Source: Hungatella sp. UBA3048
Lineage (GTDB): Bacteria; Bacillota; Clostridia; Lachnospirales; Lachnospiraceae
Reading direction: 5' to 3'
DNA: 10,359 bases
NCBI GenBank assembly: GCA_002367105.1
Contig: DFCS01000022.1
Location: 1-10,359 of the forward strand
Under the pieces are notes generated by a model that saw nothing but the letters and a program-made list of their open reading frames with translations, was not told the origin of the DNA and did no database searches. Below are positions 6,541-10,359 of this stretch, one piece after another. Made by a program: the position numbers and the translations under genes. Positions within the stretch are counted from its first letter, which is position 1, and each line of letters begins with the position of its first letter.

Positions 6541-7251
6541 TTACTGTATAAATGCCACCAGCCGGATCGGAGAACCTGATCCGCCCTTAAATTTATTCTG
6601 AAGACCGATCACGGCACAGAAAGGAGGAAGATCCGACAAGTTATGGAGATTCTCCATAATCGGAATACCCTTGCACAGCAGAATCTCATGACATTTATAC
6701 TTCTTTACACCGAAAGCGTCCAAAGCCAGGGTGTCACAGCCTACAACTGCCACATTCTTGTCTGCCAGATACTGCGCCGCCTCACCGCATAAGCCTGGCC
6801 AGTCTTTTAAAAAGCCCTTATCCTCCGGAGCAATGGCGTATTTATCTTCCCAGCCAAAACGGATCATGATAATATCTCCGGCCTTAATTTCCCCGTTCTC
6901 CGCCTCAAATTCCTTGATTTGCGCCAGACTTAACAGACCGCAGGGCTCCACATTTTCCGCATGTATGGTGACACCGCGCCCCATGACAGTTCCGGGATCC
7001 AGCTGATCCACCGGGCATCCTCCCGGAATAAAGTGCTTTGGCGCATCAATGTGGGTTCCCGTATGCTCAGAAATGCGGATTGCCTGGTGAAAAGACTCAC
7101 CGCCTTCCTCATAGGTCTCCACAACGGAGGCCTCGTATTTTGGCTGTGTCGGCCAGGATGGCATGTTCATCTCCATTGTGTAGGATAAGTCCACCATCTT
7201 GGCATGATTGCGTATGGTCTCGACCATTTCTATAAAATTCATATTTTCCAT
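6541..7251 (-). CDS. Cyclase-family metal-dependent hydrolase
   Basis: This 236-residue cytosolic protein carries the family's metal-binding signature HTGTHIDAPKHF (residues 63-74: His63, His67, Asp69, His73) and a later CHEILLCKGIPIMENL segment (187-202). It therefore belongs to the PF04199 cyclase/kynurenine-formamidase-like family of Zn/Mn hydrolases, and its length is typical. Known members hydrolyse N-formylkynurenine, isatin and other cyclic amides, so ring opening or amide/lactone cleavage is the general chemistry. It lies between the solute-binding protein and the fused ATPase-permease, only 9 nt from the latter. It is therefore clearly cotranscribed with the importer, and hydrolysis of an imported lactone or acyl derivative is a reasonable guess. 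No tryptophan-pathway genes are nearby, so a kynurenine role is unlikely. The ribosome site (AAAGG, 7264-7268) is 12 nt away, and an in-frame ATG at 7242 is an alternative start. Confidence 0.88.
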   Translation of the reverse strand: MENMNFIEMVETIRNHAKMVDLSYTMEMNMPSWPTQPKYEASVVETYEEGGESFHQAIRISEHTGTHIDAPKHFIPGGCPVDQLDPGTVMGRGVTIHAENVEPCGLLSLAQIKEFEAENGEIKAGDIIMIRFGWEDKYAIAPEDKGFLKDWPGLCGEAAQYLADKNVAVVGCDTLALDAFGVKKYKCHEILLCKGIPIMENLHNLSDLPPFCAVIGLQNKFKGGSGSPIRLVAFIQ

Positions 7252-7317
7252 TTCCCATTTCGACCTTTCTATATCAATCCATTCCCCGGATCCTGCGGCC
7301 AGGCCTTACAATCCGGA

Positions 7318-7351
7318 GGGCCGACGGCTGCCTCTCTGCAGCAGCCGGCCC
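7318..7351 (-). other. GC-rich intergenic hairpin between binding-protein and cyclase genes
   Basis: On the plus strand, GGGCC (7318-7322) and GGCTGC (7326-7331) pair with GCAGCCGGCCC (7341-7351), with GAC bulged out and a 9-nt loop. CGGA (7314-7317) and TCCG (7355-7358) can extend the stem across an internal loop. On the transcribed strand no T-run follows, so it is not a standard intrinsic terminator. The position suggests a processing or stabiliser hairpin that keeps the binding-protein mRNA more abundant than the downstream mRNA. The 113-base gap otherwise holds no gene. Confidence 0.5.
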
Positions 7352-7364
7352 CTGTCCGATCTGT

Positions 7365-8462
7365 TTATTTATAAAGATTCTCTCTTACCCAGTCTCTGTC
7401 ATAGGTCGGACCGGCAATTACTTCATCAGCCACATCCGTATAATTCATAACTTCGTCCTTTGTAACAATACCGAACGGATGAATCATTTCTTTGGGAACA
7501 TTCTTTCCATCCAGAATATCAACTGCCACATACAAGCCGCTTGCACCGTCCCATGGGTTGGAGGAAACGGAAACTGTGTCATAGCCATCCGGAGCTTCTA
7601 AAGCCCACCATTTGAGGAAATAGCCTCTGTTATCGCCGCCAATGATCGGAAGGTCAAGACCTGCGGACTGGAATGCCTGTACTGCCGCATAGGAATCACC
7701 GCCCTGGGTTACAATGCCGTCTACTTTTTCTTTCAGAGTAGGCAGTACGCTTGCCAGCTCAGACTGAGCCTTGGAACCGGTCCAGTCGGTGTAGATTTCA
7801 GACACAACCTTAACATCCGGATACTTCTCCAAAACTTTCAAAACACCTTCATGTGCGATATTGTCAAACTCACTGCCGGCTGTTCCGCGCAGCTCAATGA
7901 TATTGCCCTTGCCGCCGATAGTTTTACATACATAATCGGTTAAGTAGCCCATCTGTGCAATGGTGTCAAAGTTGATCTGGTAGCACAGATCTGCCTTAGA
8001 GCTGACCGGTCCATCGTTAATGATAATACAGGGGATTCCCGCGTCGGAAGCTTCCTGGATTGCTCCGTTTAATGCAGTTGCAGAACCGGGGTCGATGATG
8101 ATAGCGTCCACTTTCTGAAGAATAAAGTTCTCAATTTGCTGCACCTGAGTGCTGTTGTTCTGGTTGGATTCCGCGAAGATTACCTCGCTGACCTCACCAG
8201 TCTTCTTAAGTTCTTCTGCTGCTTCCTTTAAATAGCTTTCCATTGCCTGGCGATATGTATTGCCATTGTAAGAGTTGCTGAAGCCGATTACATAGCCCTT
8301 GCCCTCTCCCTTAGTCTCAGCTGCTGCTTTGGTATCAGCCGCCTGCTTCTCGGTCTCCGCCGCTGTGGTAGTCGGTTCAGGACTTGACTTTCCTCCACAT
8401 GCCGCCAGCGATAATACCATGGCTCCTCCCACCAGCAGCGCAATCCATTTGTTTTTTTTCAT
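7365..8462 (-). CDS. RbsB-like sugar ABC transporter substrate-binding lipoprotein
   Basis: This 365-residue exported lipoprotein starts MKKNKWIALLVGGAMVLSLA and then AC. The lipobox LSLAAC puts the lipidated cysteine at residue 22, followed by a Ser/Thr/Ala/Glu-rich spacer to about residue 53. The mature part fits the periplasmic-binding-protein-4 (ribose/galactose type) fold: IGFSNSYNGNTYRQAMESYL, QVQQIENFILQKVDAIIIDP, IPCIIINDGPVSS and IVTQGGDSYAAVQAFQSAGL, then PIIGGDN. It should be anchored outside the membrane and pass its ligand to the fused permease and its partner. It is first in the operon, behind a clear promoter, with AAAGGAG (8471-8477) 8 nt before the ATG. The ligand cannot be read from the sequence; the catabolic neighbours suggest a sugar acid or its lactone rather than ribose. 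Confidence 0.94.
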   Translation of the reverse strand: MKKNKWIALLVGGAMVLSLAACGGKSSPEPTTTAAETEKQAADTKAAAETKGEGKGYVIGFSNSYNGNTYRQAMESYLKEAAEELKKTGEVSEVIFAESNQNNSTQVQQIENFILQKVDAIIIDPGSATALNGAIQEASDAGIPCIIINDGPVSSKADLCYQINFDTIAQMGYLTDYVCKTIGGKGNIIELRGTAGSEFDNIAHEGVLKVLEKYPDVKVVSEIYTDWTGSKAQSELASVLPTLKEKVDGIVTQGGDSYAAVQAFQSAGLDLPIIGGDNRGYFLKWWALEAPDGYDTVSVSSNPWDGASGLYVAVDILDGKNVPKEMIHPFGIVTKDEVMNYTDVADEVIAGPTYDRDWVRENLYK

Positions 8463-8511
8463 ATTTTCTTCTCCTTTCAGTAACTTCGTTTCTCCGCCCT
8501 TTATTGCTTAA

Positions 8512-8528
8512 AATATACTAATATATTA
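8512..8528 (-). promoter_or_regulatory. Candidate GntR-family operator downstream of the -10 box
   Basis: The perfect 10-bp palindrome TAATATATTA (8519-8528) overlaps a wider inverted repeat AATATA-CTAA-TATATT (8512-8527). It sits at roughly +6 to +22 of the predicted transcript, where a bound repressor would block the polymerase. The same 10-mer recurs at 8577-8586. FCD-type regulators commonly bind short AT-rich palindromes, and the regulator gene is adjacent. Assignment to this regulator is inference. Confidence 0.5.
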
Positions 8529-8540
8529 CTTGGCTGTTTT

Positions 8541-8569
8541 AATTTATCACACTTTAACATTCCTGTCAA
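8541..8569 (-). promoter_or_regulatory. Sigma-A-type promoter of the transporter operon
   Basis: On the minus strand, TTGACA (8564-8569) is followed after exactly 17 bp by TAAATT (8541-8546), and a TG one base before it gives an extended -10. The start site would be near 8534, leaving a leader of about 70 nt ahead of the binding-protein gene. I see no riboswitch-like structure in this leader. Confidence 0.75.
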
Positions 8570-8575
8570 TAGCAA

Positions 8576-8587
8576 ATAATATATTAT
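8576..8587 (-). promoter_or_regulatory. Second candidate operator, upstream of the -35 box
   Basis: ATAATATATTAT is a perfect 12-bp palindrome containing the same TAATATATTA core as the downstream site. It lies 6 bp upstream of the -35. The two centres are 58 bp apart, so one repressor could bind both sites and loop the promoter, or the upstream site could serve an activator. AT-richness makes chance palindromes more likely, which tempers confidence. Confidence 0.45.
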
Positions 8588-8640
8588 GTATATTTTTTCT
8601 AAATGTGTTCTTTTTTACTTGTGCAGTTATTTTTTAATAC

Positions 8641-8681
8641 AAAATAGTGCGACTTGAACATATGTCAATTCGCACTATTTT
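8641..8681 (-). terminator. Near-palindromic hairpin, terminator of the regulator gene
   Basis: AAAATAGTGCGA (8641-8652) pairs perfectly with TCGCACTATTTT (8670-8681). Inside, after one mismatch, TTGA (8654-8657) pairs with TCAA (8665-8668) around ACATATG. It begins 39 nt after the regulator stop, and on the minus strand the stem is followed by the moderately T-rich GTATT. It most likely ends the dehydrogenase-regulator transcript before the transporter promoter. The rest of 8463-8720 holds the promoter and operators only. Confidence 0.65.
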
Positions 8682-8720
8682 ATATTATTATACCACGAGG
8701 ATTAAGGGATATTAAATAAT

Positions 8721-9404
8721 TCAGTTTTTAAAGAACTGAGGATACTCTTTACGCAGCGTCTGTTCGTTTAAAAGCCACCTGTCCAAATGCACTTCCATGA
8801 TCTGCTTTGCCCTTTCCTTATCCTTGTCCCGGATGGCCTCCACTAAGCTCCGATGGTCCTCCACGGTTTTTGCACCATGGATGGCGGTACCGGCCTCCAT
8901 GTTACGGACACGGTCATAGTGAATGGACAGTCCCCTGTTTACACGGTAAATCTGTTCTTTGCGGCAGATAACAAACAGCTTCCTGTGCAGTTCATTGTCC
9001 AGCTCCAGAAGCTTGGAAACCATGTCGTTTTTTAAATAAAACTCCTGCAGCGTTAAATTCTCCTCCAACCATACAAAGTCTTTCTCCTGCGCCATATCGC
9101 ATGCCAGCTCCACCATGGCTTTTTCCAGTATCATGCGCAGGAACCGTGCTTCCTGTACAACATCTGTATCGATTAAAGCGATACGCATCCCCCGCTGGGG
9201 AAAAATTTCAATAATATCCGATTCTTCCTTTAGCTTGATAATGGCCTCCCGTACCGGAGTGCGGCTGATCCCGATCATCTGTGAGATTTCCATGTCGTTT
9301 AACGTACTCCCCGGTTCCAGCTCCAGCGTGATGATATTCTCCTTCAAGATACGGTACGCATATTCTTTTGCGGTCTCCCCTGTATGCCTGGCATCGTTCT
9401 TCAT
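8721..9404 (-). CDS. GntR/FadR-family transcriptional regulator with FCD domain
   Basis: This 227-residue cytosolic DNA-binding repressor has an N-terminal winged helix (about 10-76). The recognition region MEISQMIGISRTPVREAIIKL (38-58) is typical of GntR, with the wing at EIFPQRGMRI. The all-helical FCD ligand domain (about 82-215) shows the expected metal-type residues Asp136 and His140 (LDNELHRKLF), His184 (EDHRSLVEAI) and His206 (MEVHLDRW). FCD regulators (UxuR, ExuR, LldR, GntR types) sense sugar acids and other carboxylates, which suits this locus. AAGGAG (9414-9419) lies 9 nt before the ATG. The gene is 36 bp behind the mannitol-dehydrogenase-type gene and probably cotranscribed with it. 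It likely controls the downstream transporter promoter and perhaps its own operon. Confidence 0.92.
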   Translation of the reverse strand: MKNDARHTGETAKEYAYRILKENIITLELEPGSTLNDMEISQMIGISRTPVREAIIKLKEESDIIEIFPQRGMRIALIDTDVVQEARFLRMILEKAMVELACDMAQEKDFVWLEENLTLQEFYLKNDMVSKLLELDNELHRKLFVICRKEQIYRVNRGLSIHYDRVRNMEAGTAIHGAKTVEDHRSLVEAIRDKDKERAKQIMEVHLDRWLLNEQTLRKEYPQFFKN

Positions 9405-9440
9405 TTGCCAAATCTCCTTAAGCGATTAATATTGTGCCTG

Positions 9441-10359
9441 TTACCCCAAATACTTCACCAGCGTGGCACGCACAGCCCCCGGTCCGGCTGCCAGTTCCAG
9501 GAACATGCTTTCTACTTTATCTCCAAGCCCGGCTTCATACAGATTCACACCAAAGATCACCGGATTGGAGAGGACCTCTTTTAAATTACCTTTATAGGAA
9601 TCACGGTCTCCCAGACTGACTCCATCCAGCTTACCGGTCAGCTGCGTCAGCATTGGGTCAGAGCTTAACTCCATGGCCTCGCCCTTATCATCTACTGCCA
9701 GCAGATAACGGCACCAGCCGGCCAGAGCCAGTGGAATATAGGTTAATGTGCCTGGATCCAGTTCCGGACGCTCCATATAAGACTTAATAGTCTCACCAAA
9801 ACGGATTGCCACTTTCTGTGAGGTATCCGTGGCGATACGTTGAGGCATATCAGGGATATAGGGATTAGGAAGACGCAGGTCAATAACCTCGTGGATGAAA
9901 TCCAGAGGATCTATGATACCAGGATTTACCACCACCGGCATTCCCTCTCCGTATCCGATCTTCTCAACCAACGCCTTTAACTGGGCATCCTGCATCTCGG
10001 ACGCAATGGAATTGTACCCCAGCAGACAGCCGTAAACGGCCAGTGCAGTATGCAGCGGGTTTAAACAGGTGGTTACTTTCATCCGCTCCGTGTTGTTCAC
10101 CGTGTCCCGGTCAGTCATATATACGCCTGCAGCTTCCAGGGCCGGACGACCGTTGGGAAATTTGTCCTCGATCACCAGATACTCCGGAGTCTCGGCGTTG
10201 ACGTAAGGAGCAATATAAGTGTTACGGCTGGTGACAATGGGAGCCATGTCCTCAAGACCCAGCTCTTCCAGTACAGCTTTCACCTGGTCGGCGGGCCGGG
10301 GTGTAATCTTGTCGATCATGGACCATGGGAACGATACCTTGTTCTCGTCCTCTAAGTAG
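9441..10359 (-). CDS. Mannitol dehydrogenase-family / UxuB-like oxidoreductase, 3' part (partial)
   Basis: The frame stays open to the window edge, so this is the C-terminal 305 residues of a protein probably near 500-540. The first visible residues end in SFPWSMIDKITPRP, the motif at the end of the NAD-binding domain in long-chain mannitol dehydrogenases and D-mannonate oxidoreductases (fructuronate reductases). The catalytic helix reads MKVTTCLNPLHTALAVYGC, with the Lys, Asn and His typical of the active site; the Lys-Asn spacing is 6, one more than I recall for mannitol 2-dehydrogenase. IPLALAGWCRYLLAVDDKG follows. In sugar-acid loci such enzymes interconvert D-fructuronate and D-mannonate or D-tagaturonate and D-altronate. 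The ATG at 10319 is internal and not the start. It is the first gene seen of the regulator's transcript; its promoter lies outside the window. Confidence 0.88.
   Translation of the reverse strand, partial: YLEDENKVSFPWSMIDKITPRPADQVKAVLEELGLEDMAPIVTSRNTYIAPYVNAETPEYLVIEDKFPNGRPALEAAGVYMTDRDTVNNTERMKVTTCLNPLHTALAVYGCLLGYNSIASEMQDAQLKALVEKIGYGEGMPVVVNPGIIDPLDFIHEVIDLRLPNPYIPDMPQRIATDTSQKVAIRFGETIKSYMERPELDPGTLTYIPLALAGWCRYLLAVDDKGEAMELSSDPMLTQLTGKLDGVSLGDRDSYKGNLKEVLSNPVIFGVNLYEAGLGDKVESMFLELAAGPGAVRATLVKYLG

Noticed and set aside
8463..8640. A catabolite-responsive (CcpA cre) site or riboswitch in the transporter leader
   Set aside because: I found no sequence close to the cre consensus on either strand, and the roughly 70-nt leader shows no conserved riboswitch-like helices.
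1..10359. CRISPR arrays, tRNA or rRNA genes, replication origins
   Set aside because: No regularly spaced repeats beyond the transposon-end repeats, and no tRNA- or rRNA-like sequence was seen on either strand.

Overview
The window looks like a piece of a Firmicute chromosome, most likely a gut Lachnospiraceae/Clostridia member. The basis is the substrate-binding lipoprotein with a Gram-positive-style lipobox, purine-rich Shine-Dalgarno sites, ISLre2 and IS1182 remnants of the clostridial type, and an AT-rich promoter among GC-balanced genes. This is inference; no taxonomic marker gene is present.

The left fifth (about 1-2045) is a mobile-element scrap yard. First comes the broken C-terminal end of a DDE transposase, translationally coupled to an intact ExeA/TniB-like AAA+ ATPase and followed by a terminator. 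Next are three repeats around TCTGCCGGATAA that look like the right end of a Mu/Tn552-like transposon. That end appears to be inserted into an ISLre2 transposase gene, of which only an internal, nonsense-mutated piece remains. This piece is joined to the C-terminal piece of an IS1182-type transposase on the opposite strand, with a long bidirectional hairpin behind it.

The remaining four fifths (2074-10359) is one minus-strand sugar/sugar-acid locus. In transcription order it holds: (i) the 3' part of a mannitol dehydrogenase/UxuB-like (D-mannonate oxidoreductase or fructuronate reductase-like) gene; (ii) a GntR/FadR-type (FCD) repressor 36 bp behind it, followed by a hairpin terminator; (iii) a strong sigma-A-type promoter flanked by two identical 10-bp palindromes, the likely operators; (iv) an RbsB-like solute-binding lipoprotein; (v) a GC-rich intergenic hairpin; (vi) a cyclase-family metal-dependent hydrolase; (vii) an unusual fused RbsA-RbsC protein (two ABC ATPase domains plus a membrane permease in one chain); (viii) a second, separate RbsC-like permease overlapping it by ATGA; and (ix) an RspB/LgoD-like zinc alcohol dehydrogenase.

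A working model is that the ABC importer brings in a sugar acid or its lactone. The cyclase-family hydrolase may open or deacylate it. The RspB/LgoD-like enzyme would oxidise the resulting aldonate (L-gulonate or L-galactonate would fit) to a keto-uronate. The UxuB-like enzyme would reduce that to a hexonate feeding the KDG route, and the FCD-domain regulator would sense a pathway intermediate. Family memberships are well supported by visible motifs; the substrate and the order of steps are inferred. The most unusual items are the fused ATPase-permease, the hydrolase sandwiched between transporter genes, and the twin operator-like palindromes.
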